Below, one piece after another: positions 1-8,865 of a DNA stretch of 23,094 bases. The position numbers and the translations under genes are program-made. Source of the DNA: Silene noctiflora (Eukaryota; Streptophyta; Magnoliopsida; Caryophyllales; Caryophyllaceae); the NCBI GenBank assembly GCA_009801015.1, contig VHZZ01014765.1, positions 26,473-49,566 on the forward strand. The letters run 5' to 3'. The first letter of the stretch is position 1. Each line of letters begins with the position of its first letter. The notes beneath the pieces were generated by a model that was not told the origin of the DNA, ran no database searches, and saw nothing but the letters and a program-made list of their open reading frames with translations.

Positions 1-1052
1 GTTAAACAGGTTGTATCCCCCTTTCCTCCTTTAGATAAGATTGGCATTAATTTTGTTCAAAGGGAGGCCGAAGAAATACCGGCCATGAAGCATATGAAGA
101 TGGACTGAATTCCATATATTCCTTTTGAAAACAGGTAATTGTTTATGTCGACTAACAATAGTATTTGTGTATATTCTTGTTACTATTTGCACTATATATG
201 TTCTTAAAATTTGACTCTAGTATATGATTTTACTTGCAGGCATAAGATGGTGGAACGGTTGAAGTTAGATATATTTATTTTGTGTTGTACGCGAGAAGGT
301 TTGACCGTTGTCACTTATATTTTCTTACATTTCTTGTTGGAGGGTCTATATCATTGTTGTTCAGTTAGACAGTTAGTCTCTGTCGACGACATAGAATTGG
401 TTCAAGTAGACTAGTAGAGGCCTACTTCAGTTAGGGTTCCAGAACTTTCCTCCTTTCACGGGATAGATTGGGATGAAAGGCTTGATTTGGGCCACTCTAA
501 ATAATTACCAACAATTCATATAGTTTGTTCGCTAGTTGGGTGTTTCATTTTCATTGGTTCTAAAATGCGTTATATATATACTTGCAATTCTGCTGCTACA
601 TTTGACAACTTTTTTTTAAAAAACTTCAATTCAATAATGCAGTGCATTTATTGTACAACCTGCTTGTAATATTCGTTTAAGGTGAGTTGAACGCATTTCT
701 CATTTGTAGTTCTCACTGCAGATGTGCAATAAGGAATTTAACGGAAGACCGGGTGAGGAAATTCGAGTATTGCTTACCCTGTGAGTTATCAACTTAACTT
801 GTCATTTTAGATAATCCAATAAGTTTGAATTAAGTCCATTCATGGTCAATGAATTAGTAANCTTTTCAGCATAGTAAATGATTTGAACTGCTTGATTACT
901 TTTATGTTTTCAACTGAAANTGTGAGATGCAATCCCTGTCATGCATGACAGATTTCTACAACCCCTTTTTGGAAGATGAGCTTGAACAAAGTACCGAAGT
1001 TATGGTTAACTATCAAATGGATCTGAATCCGATAAGTTTAAACATTTGCTAA
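1..1052 (+). pseudogene. Exon-like remnants of an unidentified plant gene, probably decayed
   Basis: Several stretches look like exons of one plus-strand gene. The frame from position 1 is open (contains REAEEIPAMKHMKMD) up to an in-frame TGA at 106-108, continues as IPYIPFEN, and reaches a GTAATT donor at 135. An acceptor (TTGCAG) at 239 opens a compatible frame (contains KMVERLKLDIFILCCTREG) to a TAG at 412-414. Further on, an acceptor at 721, a GTGAGT donor at 781 and an acceptor at 951 join 722-780 to 952-1052, giving a continuous reading (RNLTEDRVRKFEYCLP, then FYNPFLEDELEQSTEVMV) that ends at TAA 1050-1052. I do not recognise the protein. The early TGA suggests a pseudogene, but these could also be 3' exons of a gene lying left of the window, with non-coding tails. 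Ambiguous bases occur at 861 and 920. Confidence 0.3.
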
Positions 1053-1929
1053 GCAAAGTCTGGTTTTAATGTGTTTTTTTTTAGTTTTTTTTTTCCTACA
1101 ATTTCTTTCTTTTCTGTTACGTCGCTTATAGTTTATAAATGTGTTTTTCACTTGCTCATATCTGAAATCTCTACCTTTTCCAGGTATTTTGTATATTTGA
1201 TTGGGAGTTCGACAAACTTGGGGTACTGTTTCACAGTGATGTACAATCTGTAGAAACAAGATTTTTTTGGAATCAGTCTGTCTTGTAAATTGTCCTGGAT
1301 TAGTGTTCAATGTCAAACTTTAGTTACAATTTCAATTGAATATAGTTTCAAATCGTCATGTCTGTGCAACGGATTAAACACTCTTGAAGATTGACAACTC
1401 AATATAGTCATATTTTTTATTTCCTTGGTTGTCTCTGTCCTTGATGAGTATCTGATACCCTAATATTTCTGGGTATTGTCTCACAATAGCCAATAGATTG
1501 TTGGTCTGATCTCAAAATGTTGTATTTGCTTCACCCCCATTTTAAATTTCCTGTTCTCAAGATGCTATTCATTTTGTAGTCCTCGCATTTACACTTGAGA
1601 GGGTTAGCTATTCTGAGTCTTAGATTTATAGTGTTTGTAGTCCTTGATGAGTCGTGTTGCATTGACTTCATTCTTTCTCTACTCTCTGCGGGTCGTCAGC
1701 AAGAGTAACTTTATCCTACATCTGTTACGAACACTATTTTCTTTCATCTCCCTTCAAATTACAAGCTCTTTTCCGGTGGTGGTCACCTGTTCGTTATAGA
1801 TTAAACTTGCTTTGATATATTTGGCATTAAATATTGTCTTGTGAATGAACTCATGTTTCTCAGGGCTGTATTCGAATTTTGTAGTGACAAATTGATCTTG
1901 TATTAACGTCTTTTTTAGTAATGAAGCAT
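1053..1929. other. AT-rich spacer, no gene seen
   Basis: The stretch is AT-rich with scattered T-runs. The short ORFs on either strand have no recognisable domain and no good splice context. It may include 3' untranslated sequence of the remnant to its left. Confidence 0.5.
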
Positions 1930-2050
1930 ATTAAACAAAGAATTAAAACGAGTGTCTATTTTGTACAGAGTANTGTTTTTGGCATTTAGCAGCTGAGTAG
2001 ACATACGATGTCTATTTAGCGCCCTTTTTTTTATTAAACAAAGAATTAAA
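1930..2050. repeat. Exact 18-bp direct repeat, about 103 bp apart
   Basis: ATTAAACAAAGAATTAAA occurs at 1930-1947 and again at 2033-2050. The DNA between also has a repeated GTCTATTT motif, a TTGGCATTTAGC motif and an ambiguous base at 1973. The second copy directly precedes the CACTA-like repeat block, so this may be the degraded interior of that element or a duplication made when it moved. Confidence 0.7.
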
Positions 2051-2301
2051 GGCATCAGTTGTGGTTTAGAACTGATTCCAAAGACACGCCTTTGGCATCG
2101 ATTGTGGAGTGGAACCGATTCCAAAGGTCTATCTTTGGCATCGGTTGTGTATAAGAACCGATTCCAAAGATACTCTTTAGCATCAGTTCAACAACCGATG
2201 CCAATACTTCATACCAAAGGCATCTGCGCCAGTGGCATCCCCGCGAACCGATGCCAAAGGGTGCTCTACAACCGGTGCCATAGGATATTATTATACTAGT
2301 G
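2051..2301 (-). mobile_element. CACTA-like (CMC) transposon terminus with sub-terminal repeats
   Basis: Degenerate copies of TTTGGCATCGGTTG and its complement CAACCGATGCCAAAG alternate through 2052-2285, forming small hairpins around short spacers. The block ends in TAGTG at 2297-2301, which reads CACTAGTATAATA on the minus strand. Sub-terminal arrays of this GGCATCGGTT type next to a CACTA end are characteristic of plant CACTA transposons. I found no opposite CACTA end and no 3-bp target duplication, so this is one end of a truncated or interrupted element. No transposase is present. Confidence 0.6.
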
Positions 2302-3165
2302 ACCACACCGACTCCACCACCACACCACATCGCATCACATCACTGACTACACACCAAGGTGTGTAGCCCTGCCAGTGGGGGACCGCAACCGTTCCCACCT
2401 AAGCCCCACTCATGTATCCGAGCGTAAACCCATGTTCATTATTGTGCATATCCAATCCCGTGGCGGGTTCCACGGAGGGCGAATCAAGGGCGTGAAGCCA
2501 CTCCCGCAAGTGACTCTACTCAGTCGAGGACGCACCTCGCAACACCTCCAGCACCACGAATCCACAATACACATATACAACCAAACATCCAAACACTACG
2601 TATTAACAACACATCCCATACATATATATACATTACTGAGTAGGAAAACCTACCTCTAGCAAGACGCAGCGAATCCGCACACAGCCTCACGGCAACAAGC
2701 AACCACCGTAACATCCTATACCAAATAATACGAAATCTATCACTATTACCACACACATCACTAAAACTAATAGAGACGATGACGATGGCGATAACAACAT
2801 ACTTATACTAGCATTCCGGCGACAAGACGGCTTCCCGACACATGCTCCCGTCCCCCACGGTGACTCATCTCCTCTAATTCCTCAATAGGATGAGAATAGG
2901 AGAAGGAAAGGCGAGGCGGCGATATCTAGATTTAGGAAAACGAAAATGAAATGATTCGGGTTTTCTGACGTCGCGATATATATTTTATCGCTGGACACGA
3001 GCTACTCGATCGAGTAACTAACTTACTCGATCGAGTGCACCCAACTCGATCGAGTAACAAGGTTACTCGATCGAGTCATAACTCAACAACACCAACAACG
3101 AAGGATCTACAAGGACTCAGAACACGCACCTAAGGTCAGTCAACGGTAGTCAAAGGGTCCTAACA
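2300..3165 (-). mobile_element. Probable Gypsy-type LTR, minus orientation (solo or truncated)
   Basis: Read on the minus strand, the segment begins TGTTAGGACCC at 3165 and ends in CA at 2300-2301, the TG...CA rule for LTRs. It holds four ACTCGATCGAGT palindromes, then an AT-rich TATA-like stretch (minus-strand ATAAAATATATA near 2988-2977), then a GC-richer transcribed-looking half. The LTR at the right edge of the window has the same layout (dodecamers, then TATA, then leader). No gag-pol follows. The bases flanking it (ACTAG and GGGCG) do not form a target duplication, so at least one boundary is probably a recombination or truncation point. Its family is inferred from layout, not from coding sequence. 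Confidence 0.5.
3004..3076. repeat. Array of four perfect palindromic dodecamers ACTCGATCGAGT
   Basis: Perfect copies lie at 3004-3015, 3025-3036, 3044-3055 and 3065-3076. Start-to-start spacing is 21, 19 and 21 bp, close to two turns of B-DNA. They lie upstream of the TATA-like stretch of the minus-strand LTR, where U3 enhancer elements would be expected. Confidence 0.95.
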
Positions 3166-3170
3166 GGGCG

Positions 3171-3941
3171 GGTATTATAAATTATCGTGCTATTGTTGGC
3201 AGTTTGCAATATTTGTCTCTTACCCGTCCCGACATAGCCTTCCCGGTGAATAAACTGGCACAATTCCTCACACATCTGACTTCTACTCATTGGTATGCTC
3301 TCAAGCGTCTCTTACGGTTTCTGAAAGGTACTCTTCATCATGGTATTTATTTTTGCAGGAATAACTCATTTAATCTTCATGCGTATTGCGATGCGGATTT
3401 GGCCGGTGATCACAATGATTATTTGTCCACAACCGGTTACATTGTATTTATTGGTTACCATCTTATCTCATGGTCCTCCAAGAAGCAACGCGCCCTCTCC
3501 CGGTCCTCTACCGAGGCCGAATTTTGCCCTATAACTGATATTACTTCTGAAATGCTTTGGTTAAAATCTTTACTCTCTGAATTATGCATTTCTTTGTCCA
3601 CTACTCCTGTTATTTTCAGCGATAATCTCGGTGCTACAAACTAATCGGCCAATCCAATTTTGCATTCCCGAATGAAACATCTTGCCTTGGCTTTTCATTT
3701 CGTCCGAGAACAAGTTCAATTGGGTGCTATTCGCATTCAACATATTAATGGCGATGATAAGCTTGCGGATACTCTTACTAAGCCATTGACCCGTCCTCGG
3801 TTCACCTTGCTAGCTACCAAGATTGGACTCACCCTTCGGCCGTCCATCTTACGGGAGCCTGTTAAGAATATAATATTATCCAACAACAAGTCAAGCTATT
3901 CCAGTCAACCTGCACAACCGAAGCCCTCTTCTTCTCCTTAA
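3171..3941 (+). pseudogene. Copia polyprotein fragment: reverse transcriptase tail and RNase H
   Basis: The frame contains YRAIVGSLQYLSLTRPDIAF, the conserved end of Copia reverse transcriptase, then RWLLRFLKGT-like sequence (here ALKRLLRFLKGTLHHGIYF). RNase H motifs follow: AYCDADLAGD (first catalytic Asp region), SSTEAEF (catalytic Glu), IFSDNLGA (Asp), HSRMKHLALAFHFVRE and the C-terminal DKLADTLTKPL. A single in-frame TAA at 3642-3644, just before SANPILHSRMKH, interrupts an otherwise continuous frame; no frameshift is needed across it. Copia RNase H does not end there in related elements, so this is a nonsense mutation. Together with the 5' truncation it makes the copy non-functional, though the long open frame suggests fairly recent decay. 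Confidence 0.9.
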
Positions 3942-4144
3942 TTATATCCTAGTTTAGTTAATTGTTATTAGTCAAATATATCTCCTTATGTATCTCCTTA
4001 TTTGTAGTTCAGTTAGCTAGTTTCTAGCTCTGAGTTAGCTTAGTTGTAGCTTTACCTATTTGTATAAATACCTGATATTGTGACCCTTTTAGTAATCATC
4101 AAATATAATCTCATTCAATTCTTTACATCTCCTACCCTCTGTCA
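3860..4144 (+). mobile_element. 3' LTR of the truncated Copia element
   Basis: TGTTAAGAATATA begins at 3860, within the end of the polyprotein frame and directly after a purine-rich tract. A TATA-like TGTATAAATACC lies near 4060-4072. Candidate CA termini are at 4126-4127 and 4143-4144, so the right edge is uncertain. A length of about 270-285 bp is within the usual range for small Copia LTRs. Confidence 0.6.
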
Positions 4145-4492
4145 TTACTAAAATGCAATACTCATGATATGATGGTGATGAATGATGATAAAACGAAGAT
4201 ACTGACATGTAAGTTAAAGCAATGGGCTTTAATAAAAATAGGTACTACAATATTTATATTCTATGGAGTAAATTATATACATTGTAACAGCTCTTTTTTG
4301 TTTGGAAAATAGGAAATATTTAAATTTAAATGGATTTTAGCACTTTTAAAGGTTATGTTATTTACTCTACAAATTCCAATATAGGTACAAACTGAGTTCT
4401 AATTAGAACTCGATTCTTAGAATTAAGAACAAACATTTACTTGCAATAGAAGAACTTTTTATTTTGAGTTCCTAGTGACAACCCCAAGACTA
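4145..4492. other. AT-rich spacer with an 18-bp perfect palindrome
   Basis: No gene is seen. GAGTTCTAATTAGAACTC at 4394-4411 is a perfect palindrome, and related TTCTTAGAATTAAGAAC sequence follows it. This may be the residue of a small inverted-repeat element. Confidence 0.5.
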
Positions 4493-4497
4493 AGAAC

Positions 4498-6748
4498 TGT
4501 TGGAGTAAGTGTCCTCAACAATAGTGCGATCACATGATTTAAGTATCATTGTAAAACTCAAAATAAGAATACGTGAGGGATGATTATTTTATAAGTCAAC
4601 TGATCAACATTAATCGGTAATGATTGACTAACTAGAGTTTGACATTACTGTCGTTTGAACGTGGTGATTAGTTGATCCCTTAAGGTCACACCTATAGGAC
4701 AATTCCCTTAATAGATAAAGTTAATTAGTTGTATATTGATACAAGTTAATTAAATCCTTAAAATTGAACAATTTGTATTTGTGAGATGAGAATTAATATC
4801 TTATTGTAATTTGATTAAATAAGATATGTTTTAGTAATTAAAATGCTTTATTACTAAAATTGATTATTGTTTATGAAACAATTATTGTAAGAATGAATTG
4901 TTAATTATAATTACAATATGTTGTGAATTATATTAACATGACCCATTTTAATTATATGTAATTGTGAATTACTATATATTTTGTCAAGTATAATTTATTT
5001 TATTAAGTAATGATATTTAAAATGTTAAATATGCATTATATTGTTTTATGACATGATACTTGTTACATGTTATATAATGTGTGACATTAGACAATTGACA
5101 AAAACATAAAATGGATCCATATTTACTTGAGGACCGAATAAATGGAGGATTATGGGTTAGTGGGTGATTTGTTTAATAGTAAATTAAACATCATCATTAC
5201 CCTAAAAGTCTAGGCTTGCATACCTACACATGGAGAAGGTAAATGTGCAAAAATTAAAGCCATGCTTGGCTCCTTGAACCCCCCCAAACCGGCTCCCTAT
5301 ACAAACATAAGAAATTATTTTCTTATTTGACATACAATTCATTCTTACACAATACTCCAAGTTTTATGTAAAAAAAAAAAAAAAAATCTCTCATTCTCTC
5401 TCTAAAATTGTTTTAGATCTCAAAATTGTTCTTGCATAAAACTCTAAAATACAACACATTACTAGTAGTAGTAATTAAATTTATTGATAGAGTTTATTTT
5501 AGGATTATTTAACAAAAATACTCCAAACTATTGGCCATCTTCTAAAAATACTCCAAATTTCAGTTTAACTCACAATAAACCATACTAATGCCTCCCTCTT
5601 CTCGTATTATACTTAAATCATNTTTAACCTGTAAAACCGGTTAAAGTTCATGTAAATGATAGTGGGTCCCATAGTCATCACCATCTCAAACACCATTACT
5701 ACTGCCTTCGCTCTTATTCACACCATAACAATAGACATCTACACCAACACCACCTTCCAACCACCACCAAACCACCTACATACCACCGCCGTCAGTCACC
5801 TTGCTTAACGCACCACCCACGCTACACTTAACTACTGACCGACCTATTCACACCGAGTTTCTCCACCACCATTCACACCATGACCACCACAATTCATTCG
5901 TCATCAATGCAAAACATCATCATTCAGAATCAACACCAACATCGAGTCGCACCTGAGTTGACATCCCGCCCTTCATTCTCGTCGTCGATTATCGCGGCTC
6001 CGACTTCGTCCATCTTACGAGACGCACATCTCCCATATTCGCTTTCCCATTGTCTTCCTTCCCTCCTCTAATAGTCAAGGTAAACCCTAGATCCCCTGAT
6101 CAAATTTAGGGATTTTAGGGTAAATATTATTTTTAGGTTTGGGGGGGTTTAGGGGGATGCCGTTATGGTACATTGGTACTCGAAGGTATCCCCGTATGGG
6201 TCAATAATTAAACAAGGAGGTGGCAGTTGTGATGTTGAATTGTTGGGGATGGATTAGTGTTGGGTAGGTCATGGATATAGGAGAATTAGAGGGAGTGACC
6301 TGCCAAAGAGGTAGACGGTCACTTGAGTTTAATATAAGAAGATGAGGAAATTGTACGTTTTATTGTGAGTTAAATTGAAGTCTGGAGTATTTTAAGAAGA
6401 CCGTCTATAGTTTGGAGTATTCTTGTTAAATAACCCTTTATTTTAAGGTCACTGGTATATTAATCTAGTTAATTAATATATTAGTTTTAAGGGTTTGAGT
6501 CTTGGTGCAATCTTTGGAGAATCTCTATACTTGAGGTTTTGGAGGATCATCCAACACTATTAGCTCAAGAACAAGTGAAGGTAGGAGACCTTACTTGTGC
6601 CCTAAAACCGAAACACTAATCTTAGTAAGGAGATATTTTTCTCTTATCTTGCTCTTTATTTTGTTATGCATGGACTAGATCCACTTAATTAAAGAATTAA
6701 TTATTTTGTTATTTGATGAGTCAAATAAAATGGTTTATGAAACTTTCA
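4498..6748 (+). mobile_element. Solo LTR of a Copia-type retrotransposon, interrupted by a MULE
   Basis: The segment starts TGTTGGAGTAAGTGTCC and ends ACTTTCA (TG...CA). It is flanked by a perfect 5-bp target duplication, AGAAC, at 4493-4497 and 6749-6753. There is no primer site, polypurine tract or coding region, so it is one LTR left after recombination between the two LTRs. Removing the nested MULE and one copy of its 9-bp duplication leaves about 1.3 kb. The TGTTGGA start suggests Copia, but without coding sequence the superfamily is inferred. A run of 17 A residues near 5371-5387 lies inside it. Confidence 0.85.
5502..6436. mobile_element. Non-autonomous Mutator-like element (MULE), 935 bp, with long terminal inverted repeats
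   Basis: The left end starts GGATTATTTAACAAAAATAC and the right end, reverse-complemented, starts GGGTTATTTAACAAGAATAC. Similarity extends about 79 bp inward, through a twice-used ATACTCCA motif to AACTCACAATAAA. A perfect 9-bp target duplication TTTATTTTA lies at 5493-5501 and 6437-6445. Long inverted repeats with a 9-bp duplication define MULEs. No transposase is encoded. The interior is GC-richer from about 5690 to 6080 and holds a 63-codon Ser/Thr-rich reading frame (5880-6071), which might be a captured gene fragment or chance. It inserted into the solo LTR and is therefore younger. There is an ambiguous base at 5622. Confidence 0.9.
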
Positions 6749-6785
6749 AGAACTACTATTGTCATTGCTCTTATGTCGTTATAGT

Positions 6786-7213
6786 TACACCTGTCAAACA
6801 GATCGGACCATGTCGAATTCGTGTTCATATCACATGTAAACGGGTTATGAACTTTTCAACCCAAACTCAACCCAATTAAATATCGTGTCGTGTTCGTGTC
6901 AACCCACTTACATAAATGGGTCGTCCAGCCTCAACCCAAATCCCTTAATCTCGTGTTGCATTCGTATCGGATTTTCGTGTCATGTCTATATTTGGAAAGT
7001 TTAAATACATCTATATGATAGAGGATCAAGAAAAAATAAGATTAATTTAGTAAACAAGTCATTCGTGTACGATTCGTGTTTAGAGAGCTCAATCCAAACC
7101 TGACCCGATTAAATCACATGTCATGTTCATTGTTGACCCACTTACATAAATGAGTCATTAAGTCTCAACCCAAACCCGCTAATTTCGTGTCGTGTCATTT
7201 TTTACCAGCTTTA
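6786..7213. mobile_element. Probable non-autonomous hAT-like element
   Basis: The left end TACACCTGTCAAAC and the reverse-complemented right end TAAAGCTGGTAAAA form a degenerate inverted repeat resembling plant hAT ends of the TAGGGCTGTCAAACGGG type. They are flanked by GTTATAGT (6778-6785) and GTTATAGA (7214-7221), an 8-bp duplication with one mismatch. Inside, a unit with CCACTTACATAAATG, then CTCAACCCAAA, then TCGTGT occurs twice (near 6903-6956 and 7137-7190). No coding capacity is seen. Confidence 0.55.
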
Positions 7214-7221
7214 GTTATAGA

Positions 7222-7572
7222 CTTATAGTCTTGTACTCTTGATCCTCAAGCAACGTGTAAAACATTGCTTCTAATTGTCGTGTCATTTTTTCTATTAATT
7301 ATTTATAATTATCATGATTTGCCATGACACACATTTCTCCAATTTCATTATTGCCCTCTTTAAATCCATCTATCGAATATGAATTTTATACAAAAGAATA
7401 TCAAAATTTACACTTCTAATTGGTTATAGAGTTGGCCTTGTGTAAAACATTTGGGCAACAAATTAGTGTAAAACAATCCATAAGTCAAAGATACCCCCTT
7501 CCCAAAATATGGATAGTTAATAAGAGAAGATGTAAGAGGGTGTATAGCGGTGTAGGTAAAATTGTAAGGTGA
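7222..7572. other. AT-rich spacer, no gene seen
   Basis: TGTAAAAC motifs at about 7256, 7440 and 7470 recur with inverted partners beyond the Helitron-like element (near 8160-8185). The two flanks may therefore be halves of an older small inverted-repeat element split by the insertion. This is weak and based only on short matches. Confidence 0.35.
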
Positions 7573-8144
7573 TCCTCATATATACTAAGAGAATAAAAAT
7601 TCTCAAATATTTTCCCTAAAAAATGAATATGCTTAACTAAGAAAACAAAAATTTCTTTTTATTAAATGATTTTATCTTTTAAACCATATAGTTTTTTATT
7701 CACTATAATATATTTTGAACTAAATTATAAGTATTCATTTAATTATAACAAAAACTGATATATAAATCTAAAACTTTGTATATGAAAAACCTATAAATTG
7801 ATATGATGTAATTCTTATAAAAAAGCTTAACATGTACTTAATTAGTATAAAAAAAAAACTATGAACTGATATTATTAATTTCATAAAAACAAAATCATTA
7901 AAACTATTTGAGAAAATTTATAAAATTGGAATTAGTAGTTACAAAGCATGTGGTAAAAAAGTTTCATTAAAATACATATTGCATGACTACTCAATTCTTT
8001 TGATTAGTTTTCTATTTCACTTTTTATTCTCATATTAAAATATGAAAAATTAATTATGTATCAGTTTAAAATCTATAAATAAGACATTATTATAAAGTAA
8101 ATTATTTATATATACCGTGCATGCATGCACGAGATTCATACTCA
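7573..8144 (+). mobile_element. Probable non-autonomous Helitron-like element
   Basis: The left end is A|TCCTCATATATACTAAGAG, with the TC start expected of Helitrons and a following AGAGAATA...ATTCTC. Near the right end is a 16-bp perfect palindrome, CGTGCATGCATGCACG (8116-8131), 13 nt before the end, which matches the 3' hairpin of plant Helitrons. The last bases, CTCA followed by T, depart from the usual CTRR, so the end is degenerate or slightly misplaced. The element would sit between A and T with no target duplication, as Helitrons do. The interior is very AT-rich with no Rep/helicase gene. Confidence 0.55.
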
Positions 8145-8500
8145 TTGTACACTAATTTAGTGTAAAACCACCTTACACAAAACATATTGTTGTTTATAAT
8201 CCAACAAAATATCACAAATATCACAATTATTGATTGTCTTAATTAAATATGGATAATCATGCACAAATCGTACACGAATAATAATAATAAAATAACCGTC
8301 AACCTTTTAATGCAATATTTTTTAAAATCCGTGATCCTTTTAATACAATATTTTTTAAATTCATCATATCACACAAAACTAATATTTTACTATTTATTCT
8401 GGTAAGAAAAAAATGAAATACACAAATTAAAATCATCCACGCTTTTCCACCATTTCTTGTTGTTCTTCCCCTTCCTCAGGTTCCTCAATCTTCCTCCTCA
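8145..8500. other. AT-rich upstream region of gene A with a short tandem repeat
   Basis: CCTTTTAATGCAATATTTTT and a one-base variant (CCTTTTAATACAATATTTTT) start at 8303 and 8336, a two-copy repeat with a 33-bp period. An (AAT)n-like run lies at 8277-8292. No coding sequence is apparent. Confidence 0.6.
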
Positions 8501-8506
8501 TCCTCA

Positions 8507-8518
8507 TATAAACCCTAA
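8507..8518 (+). promoter_or_regulatory. Candidate TATA box overlapping a telo-box motif, gene A promoter
   Basis: TATAAA at 8507-8512 runs directly into AAACCCTAA (8510-8518), the telo-box motif common in promoters of broadly expressed plant genes. A pyrimidine-rich TTCCTCCTCATCC stretch precedes it. Transcription would start roughly 30 bp downstream, about 8535-8550, leaving a leader of a few hundred bases before the ATG. Confidence 0.45.
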
Positions 8519-8736
8519 TTAAATACTCATCTTCCTCTAATTAATATCATCCATTAACGCTCTTATGTTGTTTCTACTCGTACCGTTAATGGATTTATCC
8601 ATTAATTAATTAATACGTATTAAATTAAACAATTCAATTAAATTCATTAAATATCAACGACGATTCCTTCTGGAATATTCTTCTCTAGACGCCATCGTCG
8701 CCGTTCCTCCATTTCTACGGAGCTTCCCTATCGCAG

Positions 8737-8837
8737 GTACCCTTCATTCTTGTGCTTTCATTTCTTCAATTTCCCTAATGTAATTTGGGGATTGATTGAT
8801 TTTGTAATTTTTTTTTTTTTTTTTTTTTGATTTTTAG
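8737..8837 (+). other. Intron in the 5' untranslated leader of gene A
   Basis: The donor CGCAG|GTACCC and acceptor TTTTTAG|GGCTAGG bound a 101-bp intron, with an uninterrupted 21-T run (8808-8828) as its polypyrimidine tract. The start codon at 8866 lies 28 bp into the next exon. Leader introns often raise expression of plant genes; here that is inference. The T-run is likely length-variable. Confidence 0.65.
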
Positions 8838-8865
8838 GGCTAGGGTTAGGTCGACATCGGCAACA

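Larger units (their letters stand above)
3166..4144 (+). mobile_element. 5'-truncated Ty1/Copia retrotransposon (3' end)
   Basis: Only the last part of a Copia element remains: the tail of reverse transcriptase, the RNase H domain, a short purine-rich tract (near 3851-3857) and a 3' LTR. Homology starts abruptly near 3171-3180, immediately after the minus-strand LTR, so the 5' LTR, gag, protease, integrase and most of the reverse transcriptase are missing. A target duplication cannot be tested because the 5' end is lost. Confidence 0.85.

Noticed and set aside
2520..2756. Minus-strand ORF of 78 codons in the left LTR
   Set aside because: It lies inside the transcribed-looking part of an LTR, has no domain, and its hydrophobic look follows base composition.
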